From: Bin87 sp965222895
Lineage (GTDB): Bacteria > Chloroflexota > Dehalococcoidia > Lucifugimonadales > UBA3495
DNA length: 64,000 nt
NCBI GenBank assembly: GCA_965222895.1
Contig: CBDCVB010000002.1
Coordinates: 496,001-560,000 of the forward strand
Reading direction: 5' to 3'
Numbering within the stretch: the first letter of the stretch is position 1; each line of letters begins with the position of its first letter. The position numbers were made by a program, and so were the translations under genes. The notes below the pieces were generated by a model, which did no database searches, was not told where the DNA came from, and was given only the letters and a program-made list of their open reading frames with translations. Below are positions 49,540 to 58,260 of this stretch, piece after piece.

Positions 49540-50364
49540 CTACTGCAGGTTTCGCAGCAGGCTGCCGTAGCCGTCTATCGGTTTCGACCACCCCAGCCGC
49601 CGGAGGGCCATCCAGATGGTGGCCTGGTTGACTGTGATGACGGTCTTGCCCAGCTTCTGCTCCAGTTCTTCAGCTGTGTCCAGCGCCCGCCAGGCCGTGC
49701 CGGGCAGGAAGATGGTATCGGCCTCTTCCTGCACCACCGTCGGCACGAAGTCGATGATGGTCTGGGGCGGCTCGGCGTCGATTTCGCGAGGGTTCATCGA
49801 GTCCTGCATCCACGGCTCGCCGTCGGCGCTGAGTACCTCGAAGCCGGCCTCTTCCATCAGCGGTTTTAGCCGGTTTCGCAGGTGGAAGTTGCGGTATGGA
49901 CCAGCGATGCTCAGCCGGCGGCTGCCCATGTGCCGCATGGCGGCGATGCAGGAGGTTACGGCGGTTATTGATTGGACGCCGCTGGCTGCCTCCATGATTT
50001 CCGCCATCCGCTGGTCGTAGGCCATATAGCCCTTATGCCACGTGCCGGAGGTGCAGGCATAGACCAGAACGTCGGGACCGATGTTGGACAGGGCGCTGGC
50101 GCCACGGGCCACATCGTCGTTCATCTTGCCGACGTCGAATCCGAACAGTGCCCAGTCGACTTCGTTGGCTTCGTTGCTGGTCATACTGAGACGGTGCCCG
50201 GTCTCGCTGGAAATTTCCGGCTGAGTTCCCCAAGTGCCGTTCCACATACGCTCGAAGTGCACCGTGATTTCCGGTGGCACCACCCGGTAGAAGTCGGGTT
50301 CGACCACCGGGTTGGTGGCGGGAACCAGGGCGCCGATTCGGTGCGCGTTGGTCAGATTCGCCAT
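49540..50364 (-). CDS. maleate isomerase / arylmalonate decarboxylase-like protein (Asp/Glu racemase superfamily)
   Basis: A 274-residue protein with the two-domain Asp/Glu racemase fold. The start has I-G-A-L-V-P-A-T-N-P-V-V-E-P-D, the usual maleate isomerase N-terminus. The first catalytic cysteine is C104 in V-Y-A-C-T-S-G-T-W. The position 118 residues further, where maleate isomerase has its second cysteine, is Gly222 in L-P-G-T-A-W. One of the two acid/base residues is thus absent. The enzyme may be a decarboxylase, a single-cysteine variant, or have another substrate. Confidence 0.8.
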   Translation of the reverse strand: MANLTNAHRIGALVPATNPVVEPDFYRVVPPEITVHFERMWNGTWGTQPEISSETGHRLSMTSNEANEVDWALFGFDVGKMNDDVARGASALSNIGPDVLVYACTSGTWHKGYMAYDQRMAEIMEAASGVQSITAVTSCIAAMRHMGSRRLSIAGPYRNFHLRNRLKPLMEEAGFEVLSADGEPWMQDSMNPREIDAEPPQTIIDFVPTVVQEEADTIFLPGTAWRALDTAEELEQKLGKTVITVNQATIWMALRRLGWSKPIDGYGSLLRNLQ

Positions 50365-50534
50365 ATTTTTCTGCTCCAGGACATGTTAGACCGCATTATA
50401 CAACTCGGATAATGCATGGAATACGGAGCAGGCGCGGAGGTCTTGGATTGTTTACCCACGGCAATCATGTCCCGACTGCGACCTTTGGCACATTGCCTCT
50501 GGTCGATTAGTCCTATGATTTCTTCCTATGATGA

Positions 50535-50810
50535 GGGAGAACGCTCCTCGAATCCCAGCCAGTCATTGGGATGACGCAGAGTTACGACCGGGTCGACAAC
50601 TTCTGGTTCACCCTGCTGCACGAACTGGCCCATGTTGGGCTGCACCTGGCCGGCTCGGGGCGAGATGCCGCGTTCGTAGACGGTCTCAGCTTACGCGCTC
50701 TTGAAGCGGGTGTGGGCAACACCACCGAACTTGATGCCGACCGCTGGGCGGAGCAAACGCTGATCTCGGACGCAGTCTGGCAACCCTGCGCGGCCATGGA
50801 CCACCTTTGA
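50535..50810 (+). pseudogene. ImmA/IrrE-type metallopeptidase, C-terminal fragment
   Basis: The frame is open from 50535 and reads L-L-E-S-Q-P-V-I-G-M-T-Q-S-Y-D-R-V-D-N-F-W-F-T-L-L-H-E-L-A-H-V-G-L-H. It continues to E-L-D-A-D-R-W-A-E-Q-T-L-I. This is the HExxH zinc site and the following Glu helix of ImmA peptidases that cleave XRE-type repressors. Stop codons lie just upstream and the N-terminal half, including any repressor domain, is missing. A fragment rather than a working gene. Confidence 0.7.
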
Positions 50811-50951
50811 CCGATGATGGTCCTGGTACCCACCGGTCACCCGCAGATCATCCAGTGGTTAGCGGATGCAGCCGCTCACGCTGTGCCACTGAGCTGGAGG
50901 TTGTCGCGATTTGGGAAATCAGAGGTCAGCTAATATCCCGTGTTAGTAACG

Positions 50952-51128
50952 CTACTGATCCCATAGTAGGAGCGCCATGGTGCCTATAAAGGCAAAAAAG
51001 GTCATGAGGGTCCAAGCAAATATGGCCTTTTGGCGGCCACCCAATAGCCACACAATATAAGCACCCAACACCCAAGCAACAAAGAACCCAATGTACAATA
51101 ACAATGCCCCAGGCTGAACTGTTCCCAA
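50952..51128 (-). CDS. small membrane protein with two transmembrane helices, 58 residues
   Basis: Too short for usual gene callers. It starts at the TTG at 51128, 7 bases after AGAGG. Helix 1 (about residues 8-30) reads A-L-L-L-Y-I-G-F-F-V-A-W-V-L-G. A short polar loop G-G-R-Q-K follows, then helix 2 (34-56) with F-A-W-T-L-M-T-F-F-A-F-I-G-T, ending W-D-Q. The protein is very hydrophobic and regular, which argues for real coding. No family is recognised. It lies 44 bases downstream of the SDR remnant on the same strand. Confidence 0.55.
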   Translation of the reverse strand: MGTVQPGALLLYIGFFVAWVLGAYIVWLLGGRQKAIFAWTLMTFFAFIGTMALLLWDQ

Positions 51129-51172
51129 GATTTAACCTCTTTTCTTTATGTTGCAGCCAGCTCCGTGCCTAC

Positions 51173-51286
51173 TCACAAGATATCACCACGCTTGGCCCCT
51201 TCCTCGGCGTACTCCTTGGCTATTGCCCGCCCCAGCCCTCGGCTGGCGCCGGTGACGATAGCCACCATCCCGTCCATTTGATTCAT
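51173..51286 (-). pseudogene. SDR-family dehydrogenase, N-terminal fragment
   Basis: Starts M-N-Q-M-D-G-M-V-A-I-V-T-G-A-S-R-G-L-G-R, the glycine-rich NAD(P) loop of short-chain dehydrogenases, continues A-I-A-K-E-Y-A-E-E-G-A, and stops after 37 residues. The catalytic Tyr-Lys part is missing. It begins 12 bases after the SnoaL-like remnant, so the two were probably one operon. Confidence 0.75.
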
Positions 51287-51297
51287 AGTCGGCCCGC

Positions 51298-51775
51298 CTA
51301 CCCGAATTGGTCCTTGACCCACCCGTCGTCAAAGGGGGTCCAGAAGTGGGGGGTTAGCTTCAGGTGTTTAAACATCCAGACGCCAGTTACCCTCACGTAC
51401 TCTTCATGCGTACTGTTCATCGTACCTTGCCAAGCCCCATACCGCCCGGTCGCCGTCCGTGTACCTGCAAGCTTGGAACAGGTACCGGATGCCGTATGCA
51501 GTATTCCCATTCACCCCTATGATTGGGGTAATCACCAAGTGAACGGCTAAGGGTTGCCTCTTTGAAAGGTTGAAAAAGAAGTTGTGGATTCCATACCGTC
51601 CTCCAGCATTGCCCCGAATACAGCCGTCCCAAATTGCGTCTTCGACAAACAGGTTGGTGATTTGATAGGCGTAATGGTTGTTGTCGCAGTAGGCGCAGTA
51701 ACGGGCCTCGAGACGCTTGATCTACTCTACGTCTTACAAGGCTCGAAGCCTGCGTTCGATAACCTCTAAACTCAT
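51298..51775 (-). pseudogene. SnoaL-like (NTF2-fold) protein, decayed
   Basis: Starts at the ATG at 51775 (M-S-L-E-V-I-E-R-R-L-R-A-L), which is then broken by TAA and TAG codons. The reading continues as I-K-R-L-E-A-R-Y-C, then F-V-E-D-A-I-W-D-G, as in SnoaL-like domains. After a frame change near 51395 it ends K-H-L-K-L-T-P-H-F-W-T-P-F-D-D-G-W. Two stops and a frameshift make it a clear pseudogene. Such proteins are common partners of dehydrogenases in SAR202-type genomes. Confidence 0.75.
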
Positions 51776-52120
51776 CACCTGCTTTCCCCCGAACCTGCGT
51801 TCCGCCGAAAGAGTACGCAAAATTTGATGGCTCAGTTGGCCCAGCCGCCGGACATTGCTATACATTGACCCATGATAAAACCGGCCGCCACCGATATGCA
51901 CTGATCCTCACACCGTTCCATCCTCGTCCGCCCTCACCACGCAATTGATCCAGATTAACACTCTACCGCTCCGGGAGGTTGCCTACCGGTATTCCGGGCT
52001 CAGTCGGGTATCGCATCAGCCGCCGGCCGGAATTACCGGATGGTTGCCTCGCCAGGTGTTGCGCCCGTCTCGATTCGGCCTAGAATGTCGCAACTGAGAT
52101 CAAGCAGGAGGAATACCGAG
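51776..52120. other. 345-base gap without a supported gene
   Basis: No motif-bearing frame. It should contain the promoter of the 2-hydroxyacid dehydrogenase; no -35/-10 pair stands out. Confidence 0.5.
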
Positions 52121-53074
52121 ATGGGATTCAAATTGGTAATCTGCCCACCCAACTATCAGGACCACTGGGCGCAGAAGCTCCAGGAGGAGATACCGGATAT
52201 CGACGTTCACGTGTGCCCAACCGTGGGAGAGGCGATGGAGGTCATCGGCGACGCTGACGCGGCCTTCGGCGATATTGTGCCGGAACTGCTGGAGCGGGCT
52301 CACAACCTCAAGTGGATTGCCTGTCCCCAGGCCGGGCCACGCGCCGGCTATTACCACCAGGGTTTAACTGGCAGCGACGTGGTGGTTACCAACACAAGAG
52401 AGATATACAACGACCATATCAGCGCCCACATAATGTCGCTGCTGTTGGCTTTCGCCAGGGGGTTACAGGTGTATATCCCCCAACAGGTTGCGGGCGTCTG
52501 GCAGCAGGGGTACCCGACCATCTACTTGCCGGAAGCCACCGTGGTGATCGTGGGAGTCGGCGGCATCGGCGGCGAAACCGCTCGGTTGTGCTCGGAGTTC
52601 GGAATGACGGTGCTTGGGGTTGACCCCAGATTGCCAGCGCCTTCCGCGGGCGTTTCGGAGCTGCACCGGCCCGATGACCTGCTGGAAGTCCTGCCGAGAG
52701 GCGACTTCGTGATCGTAACCGTGCCGGAAACGCCGGAAACGCAAGGAATGTTCGGACGGGCACAGTTCCGCGCCATGAAGAGCAGCGGATATTTCATCAA
52801 TATCGGTCGGGGAGCCACGGTAATCCTGGACGACCTGGTAGATGCATTGCGGGCGGGCGAGATTGCCGGCGCTGGGCTCGATGTGTTCCAGATTGAGCCG
52901 CTGCCCGTTGGACACCCCCTTTGGAGTATGCCGGGAGTGCTGATCACGCCCCACGTGGCGGGTAACGGCCCCTATCTCGACGACCGACGTACTGACCTCT
53001 TCATCGACAACTGCAAACGATTCAACGAAGGAAGGGAACTACGAAACGTCGTGGACAAAGCCAACTGGTTCTGA
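52121..53074 (+). CDS. D-isomer-specific 2-hydroxyacid dehydrogenase
   Basis: NAD(P)-dependent dehydrogenase, 317 residues from the ATG at 52121, which follows AGGAGGAATACCGAG. The NAD loop is V-V-I-V-G-V-G-G-I-G-G-E-T-A. The catalytic Arg/Glu/His positions lie in I-N-I-G-R-G-A-T-V, G-L-D-V-F-Q-I-E-P-L-P and T-P-H-V-A-G-N-G. This is the GhrA/GyaR-like group acting on glyoxylate, hydroxypyruvate or similar acids. The substrate is not determined. Intact, in contrast to the decayed genes on its left. Confidence 0.88.
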   Translation: MGFKLVICPPNYQDHWAQKLQEEIPDIDVHVCPTVGEAMEVIGDADAAFGDIVPELLERAHNLKWIACPQAGPRAGYYHQGLTGSDVVVTNTREIYNDHISAHIMSLLLAFARGLQVYIPQQVAGVWQQGYPTIYLPEATVVIVGVGGIGGETARLCSEFGMTVLGVDPRLPAPSAGVSELHRPDDLLEVLPRGDFVIVTVPETPETQGMFGRAQFRAMKSSGYFINIGRGATVILDDLVDALRAGEIAGAGLDVFQIEPLPVGHPLWSMPGVLITPHVAGNGPYLDDRRTDLFIDNCKRFNEGRELRNVVDKANWF

Positions 53075-53915
53075 AAATCGCAACTGCGACAGCCTGGTCA
53101 AATATGTCTGGCTCCCGAGCGATGGGGGGTTGGGGCAGCCCCTTCAGCCTGGCCTGCTGTATCGCCTTCGTTGGGCCCTTTGGGTGGGTGTCAGCGTATG
53201 CCCCAATGTGTTGAAGGCGCGGCCGGACGGGTTTCTTTCGGCGATGGTCTTGACCGTGGTCTAATCCATGTGCATTGGCTCGGGTGCGGCCAGACGCTGC
53301 CTCCGAGACCCGCTGATGTGATGATTGACCACGTTTGCGACGATACGCTTAGGATCGGTGCCGGGGGACCAAGGGATGACCGGGCCTAGGATGTGCCTAT
53401 GCGCGGCGGTGGTTCCTGCGTGGACGTCGTGTGGCCTGATACTTATCTCAGCCATCACGTTAGCCTCGCGTGCACCGGCGATCCTCGCGGAGGCTCCCAT
53501 TCCCAGAGGCCGGAGCGTGGGGCCGTGCATCATCTTATGCCCCGCGCCGTTCCGAGGGCGACTTAATCTGGAAGTTCCCTTTGGAAGCTCGCATCGAGAT
53601 ATGGCCGGCATTTGCCGACGGGCGTTATTACGTCAGGGCCAGCGACCGCGAACTAATTGCATACGACACAAAGCGCCGCCACTGGTTGATATGCGCACGT
53701 CAATCGCACACGTTCAGTGCCGGCGCTTTGCGTCAGGCGTGGCGGCTGCTCCCAGCGGATTTTTCAGGACTTATTTGCGTAGCATATCCACAGCGCCAGG
53801 GCGACGTTTTCAACCACTTTAGGGCAAGATCGAATTGTCTCGAGGGTCATAAGCGGAAGATTCACCCGAGATTGTCCCTTCTGACCTGTTATGCGGACTA
53901 ATCGCCCGCCCGGTT
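53075..53915. other. 840-base gap with decayed sequence
   Basis: No complete gene. It contains the beta-propeller-like fragment listed separately and an ordinary minus-strand frame at 53261-53611 with no family resemblance. The rest shows nothing recognisable. Confidence 0.5.
53554..53688 (+). pseudogene. PQQ-type beta-propeller repeat fragment
   Basis: One blade-like segment, D-L-I-W-K-F-P-L-E-A-R-I-E-I-W-P-A-F-A-D, then G-R-Y-Y-V-R-A-S-D-R-E-L-I-A-Y-D. It resembles the W-x-F...P-A-x-x-D-G-x-x-Y-V...L-x-A-x-D repeat of BamB/PQQ-dehydrogenase-like proteins. The flanking sequence does not continue the pattern. A remnant at best. Confidence 0.4.
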
Positions 53916-54674
53916 TTAACGGCTGGTTGTGGCGGGTTGATGCGCCCGAAGGAAGTCGCGCACCTGGTTGATCGTCTTGGCCTTTATGTCTGCTGACTCT
54001 TTCCAGGGGTACGCAGTGACCTCGGCATTAGGCGCCAACTCCACCAGGTCCATTGCGGCTTCCAGGGAGTGCGACGGCGTGTCGTCAGGCATGACCAGCA
54101 TCGGGGTCTGGCACGCACGCGCCCAGTCCCGCGACACGGAGTACATGAAGTCCGGCTGGATTCGGTAAAGGTTGTGCAGGTACTGATCGACAGTGTCCAT
54201 GGTAAGGTCAGGCCGGCGTGCGCATAGCTCGGGACCCCAGACATCATGGCCCGAGTCATACATAGAGTCCGGTGTTCGGCTGGCGTGCCCAACCGGCTGG
54301 CAAAGCACGGCGGCCTTGACGCGCCCGGGTGCCCGGTCGATGAGCGTGAGTGCAAAAGGGCCACCGATGCAGAAGCCGATGAAGAAGAACTCCTGTATGC
54401 CGAGGTGGTCCATCAGCCCCAGCTGATCGTCGGCAAAGGCTCCCCACGGGTCGTTGACCTGAACCGGCCCGGTGGACTCTCCGCCAATCGCGTTGCGCTG
54501 GTCCATCGTAATGCAGCGGAAGTCGTTCTTGAACTCGTCCATCACGTTAATCACCTGCCCAGGCCAATTGCTGACCAGGGAGTTCAAGCCCCCGCCGGGC
54601 GTGGCCAGAAGCGGGAAACCGGACCCGACTTCCTCGTAATGGATGCGGACATCGCCTTTGGTATAAAACGGCAT
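53916..54674 (-). CDS. alpha/beta hydrolase-fold protein with Cys at the nucleophile position
   Basis: A 252-residue alpha/beta fold protein. The nucleophile elbow is G-F-C102-I-G-G, with cysteine instead of serine. The oxyanion region is A-T-P-G-G-G near residue 25. A D-D-T-P-S-H segment lies near residue 197, but no histidine is found in the usual C-terminal place, where the sequence reads Y-P-W-K-E-S-A-D. It therefore may have a dienelactone-hydrolase-like Cys mechanism or be non-hydrolytic. Preceded by a long intergenic region; no operon. Confidence 0.75.
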   Translation of the reverse strand: MPFYTKGDVRIHYEEVGSGFPLLATPGGGLNSLVSNWPGQVINVMDEFKNDFRCITMDQRNAIGGESTGPVQVNDPWGAFADDQLGLMDHLGIQEFFFIGFCIGGPFALTLIDRAPGRVKAAVLCQPVGHASRTPDSMYDSGHDVWGPELCARRPDLTMDTVDQYLHNLYRIQPDFMYSVSRDWARACQTPMLVMPDDTPSHSLEAAMDLVELAPNAEVTAYPWKESADIKAKTINQVRDFLRAHQPATTSR

Positions 54675-54928
54675 TGCAGTCTCTCCTTCTTGATCTCTGC
54701 CTTGATCTCGGCGCCGGGATTATGATGCGATTGTAACGTGGGAGACCGGGTTGTCAAGGCAGTGTACTCGCGCATTACGCGTAAGACGGAGCGGCGGCGG
54801 CGGTTGACTGGCGGTTGGTGAGGGTGCAGCTCAATATGCCGGTTGGGATGATGTATGATGCTGGGCAATTCACGGTGTGGGAATCCAGATAGCGGCAACT
54901 GACCGAGAACCCGGCGGAGACAAGAGAC

Positions 54929-56044
54929 ATGGCTGATAACAACATACCGTTGGCGTCGGAATTGAATCGTGTGCCTTCGTCAATCGTTCCCCTGAGCGCC
55001 CCCGAAGAAACTCGCTTCCAGGGCATTATGGAAGATGCGGTTATGGTGGACGTGCACCAGCATCCCTTCGTCATGCCCGAGTCGATGCACCGGTTCATCG
55101 ACTACCTGCGCACCAACCGCTACCAGTGGGGTTACCAGGCGGTGGTTGCCGGCGGCTGGACCACCGTCACTACTGCCAACGTGTTCAGCGGCCTGAAAAG
55201 CACTCCTGATATGTCATTCGTAGAGTACGAAGACCTGGTTGCTGAGGTGGGCGGTATGCTCGCCGACGTTGCGTCGCAGACCAATGTGGTCAGGATCGGC
55301 AACGCCAACGATATTACCGCCGCCAAACAGCAGGGCAAAGTCGGGTTCATGCCGACCCTCGAGCATCTGGCCATCGGGAATCGCATCGAGCGGGTGGATT
55401 CGCTGTTCGGCATGGGTGTCCGTTTGGCCGGCATCACCTATAACCGCAAGAACTTCATCGGCGACGGCATGAACGAACGCAATCCCGGTGGGTTGAGCAA
55501 TTTCGGTATCGAAGTGGTGCGCCGCATGAACGACCTGGGGATGGCGGTAGACCTGTCCCACGCCTCGACGCCCACCGCTATGGATGCCATCGAGTTCTCC
55601 CGGGCTCCCACGGTTTTCAGCCACAACGCGGCCTACACCCTGCGACCCAACGGGCGCACCCGCAAAGACGAAGAACTGATGGCCTGTGCCGCCAAAGGCG
55701 GCCTCATCTGCATCACCGCCGTTCCCAATTCGTTGAGCGATGACCCTGAACAGGACATCGAATGCGTTCTGGACCATTACGATTACATGGTGCGGTTGGT
55801 GGGTATCGACCATGTTGGCATCGGCACCGACACCACCATCGGAGACCATGTTGCCTTCCACCGGGTGATGATGGGAAGGGATGGGCCGGATCAGTTGCCG
55901 GCTCCTTACCTGAACGGCCTGGAATCGCCAGCCGATGGCAAAAATATTGTGCGGGGCCTAATCCGCCGAGGATACACTGATGAACAGGTACAGCAGATAA
56001 TCGGGCGCAACGCCGTGGATTTCTTCCGTCGGGTAATCCCGTAG
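54929..56044 (+). CDS. membrane dipeptidase-family (M19) amidohydrolase
   Basis: A 371-residue TIM-barrel metallohydrolase of peptidase family M19. The first metal site reads D41-V-H-Q-H, where family members usually have D-G-H-N-D, so one Asp ligand is His. The bridging Glu is in P-T-L-E-H-L, and the other ligands are in D-L-S-H-A-S and F-S-H-N-A-A. The final Asp is in V-G-I-G-T-D. ATG at 54929. The natural substrate may not be a dipeptide. No signal peptide is evident, so it is likely cytoplasmic despite the family name. Confidence 0.85.
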   Translation: MADNNIPLASELNRVPSSIVPLSAPEETRFQGIMEDAVMVDVHQHPFVMPESMHRFIDYLRTNRYQWGYQAVVAGGWTTVTTANVFSGLKSTPDMSFVEYEDLVAEVGGMLADVASQTNVVRIGNANDITAAKQQGKVGFMPTLEHLAIGNRIERVDSLFGMGVRLAGITYNRKNFIGDGMNERNPGGLSNFGIEVVRRMNDLGMAVDLSHASTPTAMDAIEFSRAPTVFSHNAAYTLRPNGRTRKDEELMACAAKGGLICITAVPNSLSDDPEQDIECVLDHYDYMVRLVGIDHVGIGTDTTIGDHVAFHRVMMGRDGPDQLPAPYLNGLESPADGKNIVRGLIRRGYTDEQVQQIIGRNAVDFFRRVIP

Positions 56045-56059
56045 CCACGTCCGGCTTCG

Positions 56060-56833
56060 CTAGACGCTCCCGATAGAGGAACCGTCCGGGGTGGAGCCGC
56101 CGGGGGCGAACCCAGCTGCGCCTTGCCCGTCTTCGCCGGATGTGAGTTCCGCCTGCACCACTTGCCAGATGTCGGTGCTGGCCGCTCCGCCCCAGCCGTC
56201 GTAGTGCACGAGGTCGGTGAGGGGCAGGCGGTCCCGCCAGCCGGTAGTTTGCAGCAACGGTTGCGCCGGGAAATCGACCGGATACCCGAGGCACAGGTAG
56301 GCTACCGGAACAATGTGCTGCGGGATGCCCAGAATCTGACGCAGTTGCGGGCGCTTCAGGATGCTGACCCAGCCCACTCCCACGCCTTCTGCGCGGGCCG
56401 CCAACCACAAATTCTGCACGGCGCAGCAGGTGGAATAAACGTCCGTTTCCGGCGTTGAGTTTCTCCCCAACACTTCCCCGGCCCGTGTTGGGTCGCAGGT
56501 GACGCAAACGTTCACCGACGACTCCATGATTCCTTCCAGCTTCAGCGCCAGGTATTGCGAACGACGTGGTTCGTCGAAGAATTGAGAGGCCGCCCGACGC
56601 TCGCGTTCAAACAGGTCTTTGACCTGCCCGCGTATATCGGTATCGGACACGAGCACGAAGTCCCACGGCTGCATGAACCCGACCGACGGCCCGTGGTGTG
56701 CGGCGCGTATGATGCGAGCCAGCACGTCCGGCGGAATTTTTTCGTCCTGGAAGGTGCGAATGTCACGGCGCGAATAAATGGCGTGATAAACGCCGCGCCG
56801 CTCTTCGGGCGCAAAGTGGTTGAATGTCGTCAT
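56060..56833 (-). CDS. bluB: BluB-like nitroreductase (5,6-dimethylbenzimidazole synthase type)
   Basis: Flavin-dependent enzyme of the nitroreductase fold, 257 residues from the ATG at 56833. BluB signatures are V-Y-H-A-I-Y-S-R-R-D-I-R-T-F and A-A-H-H-G-P-S-V-G-F-M-Q-P-W. A third segment is E-G-V-G-V-G-W-V-S-I-L. BluB cleaves FMNH2 to make the lower ligand of vitamin B12, which fits the B12-dependent acyl-CoA mutase at 3.8-5.4 kb. The C-terminal extension (G-S-T-P-D-G-S) is unusual. A different nitroreductase role cannot be excluded. Convergent with the M19 gene. Confidence 0.8.
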   Translation of the reverse strand: MTTFNHFAPEERRGVYHAIYSRRDIRTFQDEKIPPDVLARIIRAAHHGPSVGFMQPWDFVLVSDTDIRGQVKDLFERERRAASQFFDEPRRSQYLALKLEGIMESSVNVCVTCDPTRAGEVLGRNSTPETDVYSTCCAVQNLWLAARAEGVGVGWVSILKRPQLRQILGIPQHIVPVAYLCLGYPVDFPAQPLLQTTGWRDRLPLTDLVHYDGWGGAASTDIWQVVQAELTSGEDGQGAAGFAPGGSTPDGSSIGSV

Positions 56834-57008
56834 TGTGTTAGCCCAACTCCCGCAACTGCCGCACATTATCACATATCCAACCGAAACGGGCTGCCCCTAT
56901 GATTGTTGGGCGTGTTGACATAGCAGGGTCTACGTATAAGATCGGTTACGATGTTCCCTGCAAAGGCGAGTAATAGCCACCCAACCACCGGGCCGGAGCG
57001 CAGACACA

Positions 57009-57935
57009 ATGACGAACGAAGAGAAAGCCCAAGCAATGCTCGGTTCCCCGGCAGGATGTGCCTTGTTGCTTGACGTATCCGCCAACTTGCGTCTCCCATT
57101 GGAGCGTTTCGCAGAGCCCAGGGTGAGTTTCTGGCTGGCCGCCATGGCCGTCAACTTCGTCGACGTAAACAGAGATGCCGGCTGGCAAAAAATCGCGCTG
57201 CGGGAGGCCCGAGCCTTCGAAGACTTAGGCCGGCAACTCGTGAGCCACCCTGCTTTCGATTGGTGGTGGGACCCCGTGGACTTGGCAAGCCAAGTTTGGG
57301 CATCGCCCCAAATGCCGGGCGGCTCAGGCAGCGACCCGGCCGAACCATATCCATTCGCTCCCGAACGCTGGCGGGCGCCCCGCGCGAAAGAACAGGACAG
57401 CCGCGTCTTGAACCCCGATACTCGTCGGCAAATCACGTCCACGCTCCGGGACGGGTCAACGTCCGAACTAACGGCATTTGCCGTAGGTGCGGCAGATCAT
57501 GTCTGCACTTTCCCTCTCGCGACGTGGCGAGTCAGGGTTGAGCAGGACGCGCGGGTGCGTGAGATCAGCCACCCCGTGGACTGGCACACCCTGTGCTTGG
57601 ATTTCCCGCACCGTGCATCAGACGGCCGGCTCGTTCCCAACTGGAGGGAAGTCGCGGGCGTTTGGGATGGTGTGCATCTCACCCTCGGCGGTATGCTCTC
57701 CTGCGAGCAGACCAGATACGAGCGGGACGGCGAGTGGTCAATGATGCAGTTCTGGCATTCGGAACAGACTTGGTGGCTGAACCGATTGGCGGCCTCCGGT
57801 GAGCGTATGCCTGACCTGTCGAGGGACCACAACCGACAGAGCATGAATCCGTACCCCTACGATATGCGTGAAATTTTGGTGGAGAGGGGGCATTCATGCT
57901 CATGCCGCAACAATGACCGTACGGATACACTTTAG
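57009..57935 (+). CDS. unknown protein, 308 residues
   Basis: Intact frame from the ATG at 57009. It is soluble and rich in Trp (W-W-W-D-P, W-R-V-R-V-E, W-W-L-N-R-L). The middle reads H-P-V-D-W-H-T-L-C-L-D-F-P-H and then P-N-W-R-E-V-A-G-V-W-D-G-V-H-L-T-L-G-G. I do not recognise the family. Lower GC in part of the gene. It lies between BluB and a repeat block, alone on its strand. Confidence 0.6.
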   Translation: MTNEEKAQAMLGSPAGCALLLDVSANLRLPLERFAEPRVSFWLAAMAVNFVDVNRDAGWQKIALREARAFEDLGRQLVSHPAFDWWWDPVDLASQVWASPQMPGGSGSDPAEPYPFAPERWRAPRAKEQDSRVLNPDTRRQITSTLRDGSTSELTAFAVGAADHVCTFPLATWRVRVEQDARVREISHPVDWHTLCLDFPHRASDGRLVPNWREVAGVWDGVHLTLGGMLSCEQTRYERDGEWSMMQFWHSEQTWWLNRLAASGERMPDLSRDHNRQSMNPYPYDMREILVERGHSCSCRNNDRTDTL

Positions 57936-58260
57936 CGGATAACGGCGAGGACTACCGCGCACAATAGCCGGCCCGGGTCATGTCACTTTGATCTGTCATA
58001 GGGAGCGCAGCGCGGCAATCTCGTGGCTGAAACCGCCGCCATTGCTGCAACGGGATTGCAACGTCGCTGCGCTCGCTATGACAAGTGGGGGGCGGGTGCT
58101 GCTCGCAAGGACAGTAGGCAGGTTTGGTCTGACCAAGTGGGTGCGCGTGAGGACTGGCGTTGGTTGCTGGACTTGCCATCAGTTGTGCCGTCTTCGGTAG
58201 CGCTTCCAACGTGGTATCATCGGCGCACTACATCAACCATGACATTCAGGAGGCCCAGCT
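57936..58260. other. 325-base gap with a palindromic repeat
   Basis: Contains one diverged copy of the dispersed palindrome (57994-58083) and otherwise no gene. The promoter of the GlcG-like gene should lie near the right end. Confidence 0.6.
57994..58083. repeat. dispersed palindromic repeat, diverged copy
   Basis: Begins TGTCATAGGGAGCGCAGCG and ends CGCTGCGCTCGCTATGACA, so the arms still pair although both carry the change CATTG to CATAG. Shorter than the 109-bp copies. Confidence 0.75.
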
